From: an uncultured Bacteroidales bacterium | GTDB taxonomy: Bacteria; Bacteroidota; Bacteroidia; Bacteroidales; Paludibacteraceae | Direction: 5' to 3' | Assembly (NCBI GenBank): GCA_903912795.1 | Contig: CAIWIS010000848.1 | Span: forward strand, 1-12,853 | DNA: 12,853 bases | Position numbers and translations under genes: made by a program | The notes under the pieces: model-generated | Seen by the model: only the letters and a program-made list of their open reading frames with translations | What the model was told of the DNA's origin: nothing | The model's database searches: none | Shown: in pieces, positions 1 to 8,784 of the stretch | How positions within the stretch are numbered: position 1 is the stretch's first letter | Layout: each line of letters begins with the position of its first letter

Positions 1-715
1 GATAGGTCACACTACCTATTAAAAAGGTTTCCAACAAGGTTACGGTATATATATTGGTCGTTGTAATCCCATTGGTGGTTGTAGAAATAGGGAAAACAAC
101 CTTACTATTTACAACAGGAATTTCCTGTCCGACCACTACACCTGTAGCTCCGGTTGATAAAGTAATCTGATTTACTAAAACAGTTTTCGGTATACTTGCA
201 TTTAAAGCTAAATTGATGGTTGTATCTGATTTCAGTGTCGTCCCTGTTTTAAATCTAATGACATAGTCAGTTGTATTCACTTTCATACTCAGGTATTGTA
301 TATTGGAAACTTCTGAAGTGGCAAGTACAAAATTAATGCTGTAATTCTTTGTTACTTTTCCATCTTCTGACTTTACAGGGATGGCGACAACGCCACTTGA
401 CACATTTAATACCTGACCTTTCATCACACCATAAGCACCATCGGCCAGGCTTACCGATTTAACTCCAATGGTGGTTGGTGCTATAGTACCTATCGGCAAA
501 GTAACAGTAGCAACAGAATCACCACCTTCTACAAAAGTAAAAGTATAATCTATGTATTTTACATTTACTGTAATTGACTTCATTGCAGCTATAGTATTGG
601 GAGGGGGCAATAATTCATTCTCCTCTTTAGGGTCACATGATGCTAAAATCAGGACCATTAAACTTATAAAAATGCCGATTGTCAGCTGTTTGATATTTTC
701 AAATGTTGTTATCAT
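1..715 (-). CDS. Surface lipoprotein with tandem beta domains, SusE-position glycan-binding candidate (partial, C-terminus off left edge)
   Basis: The reading frame runs open from an ATG at 715 to the left edge, giving 238 residues without a stop. The N-terminus is a lipoprotein signal: a hydrophobic stretch at about 11-25 ends in the lipobox LASC with Cys27, followed by the charged tail DPKEEN, which resembles the acidic export signals of surface-exposed Bacteroidota lipoproteins. Residues about 45-131 and 140-228 look like two copies of one beta-strand-rich domain. Each opens with a strand ending DYTF or DYVIRF, has a central block around GAYGVMKGQ or GATGVVVGQ, and closes on NYSINFV or IYTVTLL. 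The gene starts 19 bases after the susD stop, where PULs usually encode an extra surface glycan-binding protein. The fold may be of the DUF5018 or cadherin-like type, but I cannot name the family with certainty. Glycan binding is inferred from position and architecture; no binding residues are recognised. Confidence 0.8.
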   Translation of the reverse strand, partial: MITTFENIKQLTIGIFISLMVLILASCDPKEENELLPPPNTIAAMKSITVNVKYIDYTFTFVEGGDSVATVTLPIGTIAPTTIGVKSVSLADGAYGVMKGQVLNVSSGVVAIPVKSEDGKVTKNYSINFVLATSEVSNIQYLSMKVNTTDYVIRFKTGTTLKSDTTINLALNASIPKTVLVNQITLSTGATGVVVGQEIPVVNSKVVFPISTTTNGITTTNIYTVTLLETFLIGSVTY

Positions 716-734
716 GTCAATAATATTTTAATAG

Positions 735-2543
735 TTAATAACCAGTGTTTTGACCCAACCCATTGTTCATTTTATATTCATCCAAGGGCACAGGGGATAG
801 CAAGAACGTTGTACTATAAGTTCTGACAGTTGTCGTAGCAGGTTTTAATTTTGCAATAATAACATCAGAATAACGTGCTATACCATTGTCATCAATTGTT
901 GGAATTAATCCCGCCATATCATAAAAATTGGTAGGTCGACCATACCTTGTGCCTGGAAGTACGGTAAGAGCTAAATTCCATCTACGTAAATCATTATACC
1001 TTAATCCTTCGAAAGCAAACTCCATACGGCGTTCCATACGTAAACGTTTGCGCATTTCGCTTTGTGTAAGGGTGGGCAGAACCCGTGCAGCATTCGTAGC
1101 AAAAATTGTAGGCGTAACACCGTATGCTCTTGCTTTCACTATATTCATATATTCAGCTGCCTTTACCAAATCATCGCCTTGATTTCGCTCAATTCTGGCT
1201 TCAGCATTCATTAATAATATTTCGGCATAACGCATCAGCATCACATCCATTTGTGAGGCTTGTAGCACTGCCTGATCCTGTGGATCGCAATACTTTAAAA
1301 TAGCATAACCTGTTATACTTTTATACGAAGTCCCGCTAATTTCAGGATTAGTAACGTTTTTGCCTCCCTCGGAAAAGTTTTTGTCATAGATTGAACTTAT
1401 CGTATTTTTGAACTCACGCACATACCCATTCACCGTCCATGTGGTACCCGGATAGAGTGTAGTGCTGTCTAACTTTCCGGTTGCTCCTGCATTTACTCGT
1501 GGAAGCATGATAGTTTTTGCCAAGCGTGGATCCCTGTTTTTAAATGGAATCTTGGGGTCGTACAAGGATGATTTGTCGATAGGCAATCCATCTGTACACT
1601 CGTAGGCATCAATTAAATCCTGTACCGGACTAAATTTACTAATACCAGAAGCCATATTGGGTAAAAAATTATAGGGAATTTTATGTGTCTTCGTGGCTAC
1701 CGTATTATAACACTCAGAGATTACTGTCTCTTTAGAATGTTCTCCGCCATACATAAATAATGTTCTATAATCAGAATTGAGAATGTAAACATTGGATGAT
1801 TTTACAGTATCCGTAAATGCAATAACCTTCGACATTAACATTAGGTCAGGTTGAACCGGATTTCTTATAAAAGCGGCATAGAGTGCTGCACGAGCGGCCA
1901 AACCCAAGGCTGCGCCTTTAGTAAATCGACCATAATCACTTCCCGTATAGGAGAGCGGGAGTGAGTTAGCCGATTGTTCCAACTCCCGAATAACGAAATT
2001 AAAAATTGTATCCCTATCCGTTTTCTCGATATACCGGTATTCGGTTTGTGGAAGTATGGTGGTTAACAAGGGTACCGAACCCCAATTGGATGCTAATTCA
2101 AAATACAGTTTGGCTCTCATAACCCGTGCTTCTGACTGTATTTGTTTATAGAGTGCTGGTGGAGTTACAGCCTGCGCATTTGACATTCTGTCTAACAGTA
2201 AGTTACAACGTGTAACTCCCTGAAAAAGATTCGCCCAATAATTTTTAATATTTGTATCAGACGATGTAATAGTTCCATTTACAAAGGATGTATAAATTGA
2301 ACTGCCAATCATATCATCCGCCATGTGATCAATTGCAAGCGTATTTGGCTGGTCATTAGCAGTAATGGTTGATGTGGATAAAAAGTTATAGCAAGACAAA
2401 ATAGCAGCCTTTAACTCATCAGGTGTAGAATAAAAGCTTTTGTCACCGGGCAAGGTTGGTGGGGTTATATTCAGGTAATCTTCACAACCGAATAAAAATG
2501 CCACCAAAGCTAGTATTAGATATTTTTTTATGTTTGTTTTCAT
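735..2543 (-). CDS. SusD/RagB-family outer-membrane nutrient-binding lipoprotein
   Basis: This 602-residue protein is the surface lid that works with SusC to capture glycan. I chose the ATG at 2543 because it places a signal peptide directly at the N-terminus, ending in lipobox LFGC with Cys20. An earlier in-frame ATG at 2702 would add 53 residues without signal character and overlap susC. The N-terminal SusD-like region includes the EARVMRAKLYFEL helix near 138-150, DRDTIFNFVIRELEQ at about 176-190 and RFTKGAALGLAARAALY at about 206-222. The C-terminal RagB/SusD domain has the helix MRYAEILLMNAEAR (437-450), ERRMEFAFEGLRYNDLRRW (504-522) and the terminal LSPVPLDEY...GQNTGY. All are typical of the family, and the length is slightly above the archetypal SusD of about 550 residues. 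The gene lies 25 bases after susC. The ligand cannot be read from the sequence. Confidence 0.96.
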   Translation of the reverse strand: MKTNIKKYLILALVAFLFGCEDYLNITPPTLPGDKSFYSTPDELKAAILSCYNFLSTSTITANDQPNTLAIDHMADDMIGSSIYTSFVNGTITSSDTNIKNYWANLFQGVTRCNLLLDRMSNAQAVTPPALYKQIQSEARVMRAKLYFELASNWGSVPLLTTILPQTEYRYIEKTDRDTIFNFVIRELEQSANSLPLSYTGSDYGRFTKGAALGLAARAALYAAFIRNPVQPDLMLMSKVIAFTDTVKSSNVYILNSDYRTLFMYGGEHSKETVISECYNTVATKTHKIPYNFLPNMASGISKFSPVQDLIDAYECTDGLPIDKSSLYDPKIPFKNRDPRLAKTIMLPRVNAGATGKLDSTTLYPGTTWTVNGYVREFKNTISSIYDKNFSEGGKNVTNPEISGTSYKSITGYAILKYCDPQDQAVLQASQMDVMLMRYAEILLMNAEARIERNQGDDLVKAAEYMNIVKARAYGVTPTIFATNAARVLPTLTQSEMRKRLRMERRMEFAFEGLRYNDLRRWNLALTVLPGTRYGRPTNFYDMAGLIPTIDDNGIARYSDVIIAKLKPATTTVRTYSTTFLLSPVPLDEYKMNNGLGQNTGY

Positions 2544-2568
2544 ATCTTGATTATTTAACTGTTTTTTA

Positions 2569-5500
2569 TTAGAAATTAAGATTAATACCCACTGTATATG
2601 TTGATACGTTTGGATAATTAAATACATTTGAAGACACAGGTGTTTCAGGATCAAATCCCTCATAAAAATCCGCAAAGGTAAGAATATTCTCCCCGGATAC
2701 ATAGAAACGGGCTTTAGACATTCCCAGCTTACTTATCAATTTAGTTGGCAAACTATATCCCAATGTCACAGTTTTCAAGCGAAGATAAGCATTACTTTTC
2801 ATATAATAATCAGAATTAGCATCTCCATTTGTGCCTCCAAATGCAGGCACTTTACCATTGGGGTTCGTTTCTGCATCCCAGCTGTCTTTTTCAAACGATA
2901 AATAGTTACCTGAAGTGGCAGTAATATTGACCGGTTGCGCAAATCTGTTAATTAACATGTCGGATTTGCCAATGCCTTGTAGAAAAATGTAGGCATCAAA
3001 ATTTTTCCATTGCAAATTAACTGGTACTGAGTATTGATACCTGGGGAATTTAGTACCAGTAAAAGAACGATCATACGCGGCATCAATTTTACCATCAGGC
3101 ACTCCATCGGGTCCGCTAATGTCTAAAATTTTCACGTTTCCTGCAACCGCTTTCGCTAATTTAGGCAGGTTTGGATTAGCAATATCTTCCGGTGTTAATA
3201 AACCATCGGTTTTGTATACATACCATGCATCAATTTCTTGCCCCAACGATTTGGCAACTCCGGACAGAACAACTGTCGGCTGCCCCCCCATATCAGTTAC
3301 TTTATTTACAATATCAGTAAAATTTAAACCAATAGTATATTTTAATTTGCCAATTTTATCATTCCATCTCAGCGAAAACTCCACTCCTTTATTATTCAAA
3401 CCAATAAAGTTGGAATACCCCCGGGTAAGTCCTGAAGTAAGTGGTGCTGGCTTATAATATACGCCATCAGTCATTTGCTTGTCGAAATAATCAAATTCTC
3501 CCGTTAACTTATTATTGAAAAGGCCAAAGTCAACCCCAAAATCAATCATTTCCGATTTCTCCCAGGTGAATGTATTGTCAGACCATGCTGTTACAGCCGC
3601 TCCTCTTTGACTTGACTCATTCAATACTACTGACTGTGTAGCTATATCCACTTTACTCTGATAGGGATAATAATTGCTTTCCGGTGTTACCGCTCTACCG
3701 GTACGCCCCCACGAAGCCCTGAGTTTCAAATTGGAAATACTTTTAATGCCTGACATGAATTTTTCCTTATTCACGCGCCAACCGGCAGAAACTGAAGGAA
3801 AGAATGCATCCCTATAGCCCGGGGCAAGAATCGATGATTCATCATATCTTGCATTGGCCTCAAACAGGTATTTATCATCATACACATAATTAAATCGTCC
3901 AATAGCTGAGATATTAGCATACAAATCATGGCGTCCACTGTTTGTAACCGTTGCAACATCACCGGCATCCAATTGCTGAAATTGAGAAAATAGATAATTG
4001 GTTCTTGAGGCAGTTAAAACATCAATCGATGTATCCGAATTATCAAAACCGGCAAGAATAGAAAAATTATTTTTCTTGATTTTTTTGCGGTAACTCACAG
4101 AAGTACGGTATTGATTGGCATAAAAATGGGTATAGGTCGGCTTAAAGGTTCTGGTAGTTGGAAGCGTTCCTCCCAGTGACCCGTCGTTATTATACCATTG
4201 ATATTGATCTTTAAAGTTGGTACGATAATAGCTGTTCGAGCGATAAGAATAGCTTAAAGAAATTTCTAATCCGGTTAATGGAGTAATAGAAGCACCCAGG
4301 TCGATCGAAATACTTTCTCTTACATCATTATCAGTTCCGCCAGCTTCCGCTTGTGCCAATACATTAATACCACTTGCTCCCGCTCCATACTTTCCATTTT
4401 GCAATTTTGCATTGAAGATAGGAGGCATGGTTGAAATAGATCTAAAGACACCCTGACTGGTAGCTGATGTTTGATATAGGCCTGTAAAAAGATCGTTAAA
4501 GCCCACATTCAATTTAAAGTATTTACTGGGTGTAAAAGTAGATGTAATTTTAACCGATTTTCTGTCATTGCTAGAGTTTGGAATTAATCCCACATTTCGG
4601 AAATTACCCAAAGATAAAAAGGTTTTTAATTTTGCCGTTCCACCGGTTACAGTTAAATCCTGATTGTAGATATAACTTGGTTTCATCATTTGTTGAAACC
4701 AATCTGTGTTTGGATATAAATCAGATATACCCATATTCCGGTTGTAGTTTGAAATAACATCAGGTGAAAACAGAGGTGCCAATCCATTATTTTCCTGCTG
4801 CAAATTATGAATTTTCATAAAGTCAACTGCATTTACAAACTTAGGAAGGAAAGTGGGACTTTGTGACCCTAAATAGCTATTAAATGTGATACTAATTTTC
4901 TCTTTATTCGCCGATTTTGTTGTAATAAGAATAACGCCATTCGCACCTGATGAACCATAAATTGCTGTTGCAGCAGCATCTTTTAAAATAGAAATGGATG
5001 CAATGTCGGCAGGGTTTACATTTTCAATATAGGTCGGCACCCCATCCACTAGGCAATAGGGTCCGTTTTCAGCCGGATTGAATGTTCCAATCCCTCGGAT
5101 ATTGATAACAGGTGTTTCACCCGGGTTTGCTGTTTCCCTCATAATAGAAACACCGGTACTTAACCCCTGAAGTATTTGACCAATGGATGAAATTGGTCTA
5201 TCCTCCAACTCTTTCGATGTTATAGTCGAAACTGCTGCTGTCATATTGGCTTTTGTTTGTTTGCCATATCCTACAACAACAACTTCGTCCATATCGTTGA
5301 AAGTCTCTTTTAATACAACATCAATTTTTTTGTTCCCTTGTACTGCTACTGTTTGAGCTTCCAATCCAATAAAAGAAAAACGAAGTGTTGCATCTCCTTT
5401 TACGTTAATTGAGTATTCTCCTTTTGCATTGGTGACTGTTCCTGTTTTAGCTCCAACAATTTGTACGGTTACACCAACTAAAGGTTCTCCTGCATCATCC

Positions 5501-5640
5501 TGTACTTTTCCGGTAACACTTATTGTATTTTGTGAAAACACCGAAAGTGTGGAGACACTAAACAAAAAAAGAAACAGAAGAATGCGAGTAATAGGACTAA
5601 AATAAATTCTCTGTGAAATAATTTTTCGTTCTTTCTTCAT
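2569..5640 (-). CDS. SusC/RagA-family TonB-dependent outer-membrane transporter
   Basis: This 1023-residue beta-barrel imports oligosaccharides across the outer membrane using TonB energy, as a complex with the SusD encoded next. A signal peptide covers about residues 1-36, with a hydrophobic core at 18-34 and probable cleavage near VFS-Q. Residues about 41-111 form a carboxypeptidase-regulatory-like domain (GKVQDDAGEPLVGVTV, then GEYSINV). A TonB-box-like segment, DEVVVVGYGKQTK, lies at 118-130. The plug follows at about 131-243, with INIRGIGTF and the family signature ILKDAAATAIYGSSGANG (218-235). The rest is barrel, ending in the aromatic-rich YTVGINLNF with a terminal Phe, as expected for BAM-inserted proteins. 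There is no N-terminal STN domain, so direct FecR/ECF-sigma signalling by this transporter is unlikely. The gene starts 39 bases after the DUF1680 gene; no clear separate promoter is visible there. Confidence 0.97.
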   Translation of the reverse strand: MKKERKIISQRIYFSPITRILLFLFLFSVSTLSVFSQNTISVTGKVQDDAGEPLVGVTVQIVGAKTGTVTNAKGEYSINVKGDATLRFSFIGLEAQTVAVQGNKKIDVVLKETFNDMDEVVVVGYGKQTKANMTAAVSTITSKELEDRPISSIGQILQGLSTGVSIMRETANPGETPVINIRGIGTFNPAENGPYCLVDGVPTYIENVNPADIASISILKDAAATAIYGSSGANGVILITTKSANKEKISITFNSYLGSQSPTFLPKFVNAVDFMKIHNLQQENNGLAPLFSPDVISNYNRNMGISDLYPNTDWFQQMMKPSYIYNQDLTVTGGTAKLKTFLSLGNFRNVGLIPNSSNDRKSVKITSTFTPSKYFKLNVGFNDLFTGLYQTSATSQGVFRSISTMPPIFNAKLQNGKYGAGASGINVLAQAEAGGTDNDVRESISIDLGASITPLTGLEISLSYSYRSNSYYRTNFKDQYQWYNNDGSLGGTLPTTRTFKPTYTHFYANQYRTSVSYRKKIKKNNFSILAGFDNSDTSIDVLTASRTNYLFSQFQQLDAGDVATVTNSGRHDLYANISAIGRFNYVYDDKYLFEANARYDESSILAPGYRDAFFPSVSAGWRVNKEKFMSGIKSISNLKLRASWGRTGRAVTPESNYYPYQSKVDIATQSVVLNESSQRGAAVTAWSDNTFTWEKSEMIDFGVDFGLFNNKLTGEFDYFDKQMTDGVYYKPAPLTSGLTRGYSNFIGLNNKGVEFSLRWNDKIGKLKYTIGLNFTDIVNKVTDMGGQPTVVLSGVAKSLGQEIDAWYVYKTDGLLTPEDIANPNLPKLAKAVAGNVKILDISGPDGVPDGKIDAAYDRSFTGTKFPRYQYSVPVNLQWKNFDAYIFLQGIGKSDMLINRFAQPVNITATSGNYLSFEKDSWDAETNPNGKVPAFGGTNGDANSDYYMKSNAYLRLKTVTLGYSLPTKLISKLGMSKARFYVSGENILTFADFYEGFDPETPVSSNVFNYPNVSTYTVGINLNF

Positions 5641-5679
5641 AATACTATAATTTTATTGATTTATAATTTAACTCTGTCA

Positions 5680-7647
5680 TCATTTGGAGTATCTTTTTTC
5701 CAAATCGGGGAAAATGGTCATTCGGAGAGTAGTGGCACCCAAAGGCACCAATCTTATGGTTTCAGAAGTTCCTTTATCCACAAATCCTGGCAACACTGGA
5801 GTGAAATGCTTATGACGTATCTCCCAATTTGTAGCAGGAACTGCTTTCACTTCTAACTGTACCGGTGTAGTAAGCGGATTCCACGGATTATCAAAATTTG
5901 AACTCTTAATAACTTTCACATCCACGGCCTCTTTCCCAATTCCCACCAGGGGTGCATAGTTCCACTTCCCATCAGGTTTCATATCATAAGTGCTGAAAAA
6001 TTGTCCGTTTAATTGTCTGGTTTCTATAGCCGTTGCTTTGGTTGACACACTATAGGAGTAAACCAATGGTCCACGCTGGAAAGCCAAACCATTTTCCTGC
6101 CATGGAACAACCTGCACCACCATCGGCAAATCTACAGATACCACATCGCCGTTTTGGAAGCTACGTTTTACCTCTACATAGCTACCTTGTACACATTTTA
6201 TGGCACTTTTCTTTCCGTTAATGCTGATAGAGCCCTTTTTACACCATTCGGGAATTCTAACCCAAAGCGAAAAAGTAGTAGCTTCTTTCGTAGAAATCTC
6301 AAATTTCACATTTTCATCAAAGGGATAATTGGTTTTTTCGTTTATCGTTACTTCTGTTCCATTTTTTCCAATTTTTGTAGTATAGGTAGAGGGTGAATAC
6401 AACGATGCCACTATACCATCATCCCCTTTGGTCATCCACATACGCGAAGAAAATACAGGAAGCATTCTATTGATATTTCCTGTACAACAGAATACCCCAA
6501 AATTGAGACGGTATGCCATACGATAGGTACTTTCACGTATAAACCACACATGTGAATTCCAGTGGCTCGACATAGAGTCGGCTATACATTGATTTGGACC
6601 AGAATAGTACTGGTGCGATTTAAAATCTTTTGTAACCGATCCCATACCAGCATTAAAACAAATTTTTTCAATCAAATCTGCCCATTTGGCATCACCGGTT
6701 GCCTCCAACATATACCCCAGAGTCCATTGCATGTCGGTTGCCGTACAGGTTTCATGAACTTGATTACTGGCATTTCCATCGTGCCCTTCGTTACATGAAG
6801 GTAAACCATCCACCAATCCGTGGTATTTATACACTTTGCGTATGGCATTTTGGGCAGCATCTAAATAGAGCTTTTTACCGGTATACATATACAACAAAGC
6901 CGGTATTTTTATATTTTCGGCATAACTAACCCCATGCCAATGAGGTATAGCATCCGACAATAAAGCACTAAGTGAAATCTTTTCAAATTCCCCACAAAAG
7001 CGGTCGTAGGTCTCCACTGAACGGTTGATATATGAAACATCATTTGTTTGCTGATAGAGCCAAAGCATAATTTCAATGTGCAACATCATTCTTTCGCCAC
7101 TGTAGTCAAGTTCTTTGCCCGATAATTTGGCATATTTTGGTGAATTGTAATTCCGAATCAGGGCATCTAGCACTTTTTTGTCTTTGGTAGCAGAATATTC
7201 CGCCATCATAGCTCTAAAGAAAACTACTTGCGGCCATAAGCTTTTAATGTCTTTTGGCCCAATGGCTCCATCCACAGCGGCTGAGTCAATTTGGTAATTG
7301 ATCCACTTCTTCACTCTTAATTTCAAACTTTCATCATCTATTAAATAACCACAACGCAATGCACCATCCGCCCAGTAAGCTGTTTGTTCATAAGGTTCCC
7401 AATTATCCATTTTTTTATCTTTGGCATAACCCCAGCCCTCATATGTAAAGGGTTTACCAGTAACTTCGATATTCCCAGTCAAACCATCCCGTTGGGTTTT
7501 TAACATCGTATTCAACCAACCTTTGGGCTTAATCTTAGACAATTCCGTTTCTTTAAAAACTGCATTCGATTGAGCGAAAAATTGTGTTGCATTACTTAAG
7601 CTTATTGCAGCAATCAGTAGCAATCGTGTATTGGTTTTAAATTTCAT
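5680..7647 (-). CDS. Secreted DUF1680 glycoside hydrolase (GH127/GH146-like, putative beta-L-arabinofuranosidase)
   Basis: The 655-residue product has a cleavable signal peptide (residues 1-25, hydrophobic core LLLIAAISL, cleavage near FFAQ-S) and no lipobox, so a periplasmic location is likely. The body is a helical barrel of the six-hairpin type (about 35-400) followed by beta-rich domains, with DUF1680 marks such as NWEPYEQTAYWADGALRCGY (82-101) and FSLWVRIPEWC (459-469). Family members hydrolyse beta-L-arabinofuranosides or related sugars with a zinc-bound Cys nucleophile. The metal site is recognisable: Glu299 and Cys301 in HETC, Cys387 and Cys388 in FCCTGN, matching the Cys3-Glu site of GH127. 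Cys387 would be the nucleophile. A further conserved Glu is expected shortly before HETC; Glu286 is the best candidate, at slightly shorter spacing than I recall for GH127. The C-terminal part ends in a beta domain with FQRGPLVYSYSV (523-534). Substrate specificity within DUF1680 is broad, so the sugar is uncertain. Confidence 0.88.
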   Translation of the reverse strand: MKFKTNTRLLLIAAISLSNATQFFAQSNAVFKETELSKIKPKGWLNTMLKTQRDGLTGNIEVTGKPFTYEGWGYAKDKKMDNWEPYEQTAYWADGALRCGYLIDDESLKLRVKKWINYQIDSAAVDGAIGPKDIKSLWPQVVFFRAMMAEYSATKDKKVLDALIRNYNSPKYAKLSGKELDYSGERMMLHIEIMLWLYQQTNDVSYINRSVETYDRFCGEFEKISLSALLSDAIPHWHGVSYAENIKIPALLYMYTGKKLYLDAAQNAIRKVYKYHGLVDGLPSCNEGHDGNASNQVHETCTATDMQWTLGYMLEATGDAKWADLIEKICFNAGMGSVTKDFKSHQYYSGPNQCIADSMSSHWNSHVWFIRESTYRMAYRLNFGVFCCTGNINRMLPVFSSRMWMTKGDDGIVASLYSPSTYTTKIGKNGTEVTINEKTNYPFDENVKFEISTKEATTFSLWVRIPEWCKKGSISINGKKSAIKCVQGSYVEVKRSFQNGDVVSVDLPMVVQVVPWQENGLAFQRGPLVYSYSVSTKATAIETRQLNGQFFSTYDMKPDGKWNYAPLVGIGKEAVDVKVIKSSNFDNPWNPLTTPVQLEVKAVPATNWEIRHKHFTPVLPGFVDKGTSETIRLVPLGATTLRMTIFPDLEKRYSK

Positions 7648-7671
7648 TCTAAATTATTTAGTTTATTTTTT

Positions 7672-8634
7672 TTACAACTTTACGGGTGATAGATGAGCGG
7701 CCAAAATTCGTCCTATAATTTGTTCACCTTTAACATTGGCATGTATGATATCTCGCTTAAAGTAATCGAGTGGTTTTCCCGATTGGCGGATATAGGCACC
7801 CCATGGGGCTGTCATATCCAAAAATCCGGATTTTGTCTCTTGAGCCAATTCTAGCAATCGACGGCGGTAATCCTGTGGGTCTGTGGGAATATCGTACGAC
7901 CAGCCATTTTCGACTACTCCGGGCTTATAATCGAGGTAAGGATCAGCATAGCGCCTGGTCACTTTTTCCGACACTTCTCCATAACTTTTAGTCATCAATA
8001 AGACATCACATTTACGGGCAGATTGGACCTGTTTTATCACCTCACGAATGGAGTCAATATCATCTTTTTGAGAAATCCCTCCTATGATAAGTAGATCGGG
8101 GTTATGGGGAAGCACATATTTTTCTATGTTGTTTCCTTCTTTATAATACCAACATCCTGTACTGCCACGCACAATTGCTACACAAGAAATTTTACAATTA
8201 GGATATGCAGGTTGCAACACCAGATTATCCCATTGTGAGCGATAAGTGTCATTAATAATACTATCACCAAGCATGACAATGTTTAAGCTTGAATTTTTAC
8301 TTGTTAATGCTTTATTTACAATTGGTAAGTTGAGCCAACGATTAGATGCGGGATAGTAATGAACCGGTGTCATCTCTTTGTATGCCGACTCAATTTCCGC
8401 TATGGTATGTTGTTCCTGACCGGAATGAGTCATTGTCCATGGCGCATTCGGATCTTCAAAAGGAATTAACTTGTCTGACATTCCCTCTTTTTTTGGGATG
8501 GCAGGCGTGTTTTGAGCAAATATATCTGTCAGCAGGGGTGACGCAAGTAAACCCAGTCCTAAAGCTCCTGCATTTTTTAAAAATTTCCGCCTGTCTTGAG
8601 GTAATTGTAGTGTTTCTAATTTGTTTTTTTTCAT
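7672..8634 (-). CDS. Tat-exported SGNH/GDSL-type hydrolase (putative carbohydrate esterase)
   Basis: The 320-residue protein starts at the ATG at 8634. A longer in-frame reading begins only at a TTG (8673) and would bury the signal. A twin-arginine signal is clear: DRRKFLKN (14-21) followed by the hydrophobic GALGLGLLASPLLTDIFAQ, so the folded enzyme is probably exported by Tat. The SGNH architecture is visible: block I MLGDSI with putative nucleophile Ser125; a block II-like RGSTG at 156-160; block III as IIGGIS (183-188); and the block V pair D295-x-x-H298 in RDIIHAN. Block III lacks the usual Asn of GxND. Family members deacetylate xylan, pectin and other glycans. Within this PUL the most likely job is removing acyl groups so that the neighbouring glycosidases can act, but no substrate is shown. 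The gene is 24 bases upstream of the DUF1680 gene and 150 bases downstream of the GH92 gene. Confidence 0.87.
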   Translation of the reverse strand: MKKNKLETLQLPQDRRKFLKNAGALGLGLLASPLLTDIFAQNTPAIPKKEGMSDKLIPFEDPNAPWTMTHSGQEQHTIAEIESAYKEMTPVHYYPASNRWLNLPIVNKALTSKNSSLNIVMLGDSIINDTYRSQWDNLVLQPAYPNCKISCVAIVRGSTGCWYYKEGNNIEKYVLPHNPDLLIIGGISQKDDIDSIREVIKQVQSARKCDVLLMTKSYGEVSEKVTRRYADPYLDYKPGVVENGWSYDIPTDPQDYRRRLLELAQETKSGFLDMTAPWGAYIRQSGKPLDYFKRDIIHANVKGEQIIGRILAAHLSPVKL

Positions 8635-8680
8635 TTTCAATACCAGCAATAATAGATTTAAGTACTTTATCAACTTTGTT

Positions 8681-8714
8681 CAAAAGCTGTTATATTGTTT
8701 ACAGTTCAGCTTTG
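8681..8714. repeat. Imperfect inverted repeat in the GH92-SGNH gap
   Basis: The 150-base gap between the GH92 stop and the SGNH start is one of the two sizeable gene-free stretches here. It holds CAAAAGCTG (8681-8689) and CAGCTTTG (8707-8714), which can pair over eight base pairs with one bulged base around a 17-base loop. A smaller CTGT/ACAG pairing can form inside. On the transcribed strand no uridine tract follows, so this is not a typical intrinsic terminator. It could be a weak transcript-processing or attenuation element, or chance. I see no convincing Bacteroidota promoter (TAnnTTTG box) in the gap. Confidence 0.3.
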
Positions 8715-8784
8715 TTTTTCCACTATTCGTTTATTAAAAAAGTTGGAATTAATTGCGATAATCATTCAATATCTAAATGAACTA

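Noticed and set aside
2544..2702. Longer start for the SusD protein at the ATG at 2702
   Set aside because: The extra 53 residues have no signal character and overlap susC out of frame. Starting at 2543 gives a proper lipoprotein signal with Cys at residue 20.
3119..3457. Plus-strand frame of 112 codons inside susC
   Set aside because: It is antisense to a conserved SusC barrel region and has no recognisable domain; the other plus-strand frames in the window were dismissed for the same reason.
8635..8673. Longer start for the SGNH hydrolase at a TTG codon
   Set aside because: It would put 13 extra residues in front of a complete Tat signal that begins well at the ATG at 8634.
8681..8714. 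Intrinsic terminator after the GH92 gene
   Set aside because: The hairpin is short with a long loop, and no uridine tract follows on the transcribed strand.
8346..8780. Plus-strand open frame of 144 codons
   Set aside because: It lies mostly antisense to the SGNH gene, which has a full set of family motifs and a Tat signal. The plus-strand product has no recognisable domain.
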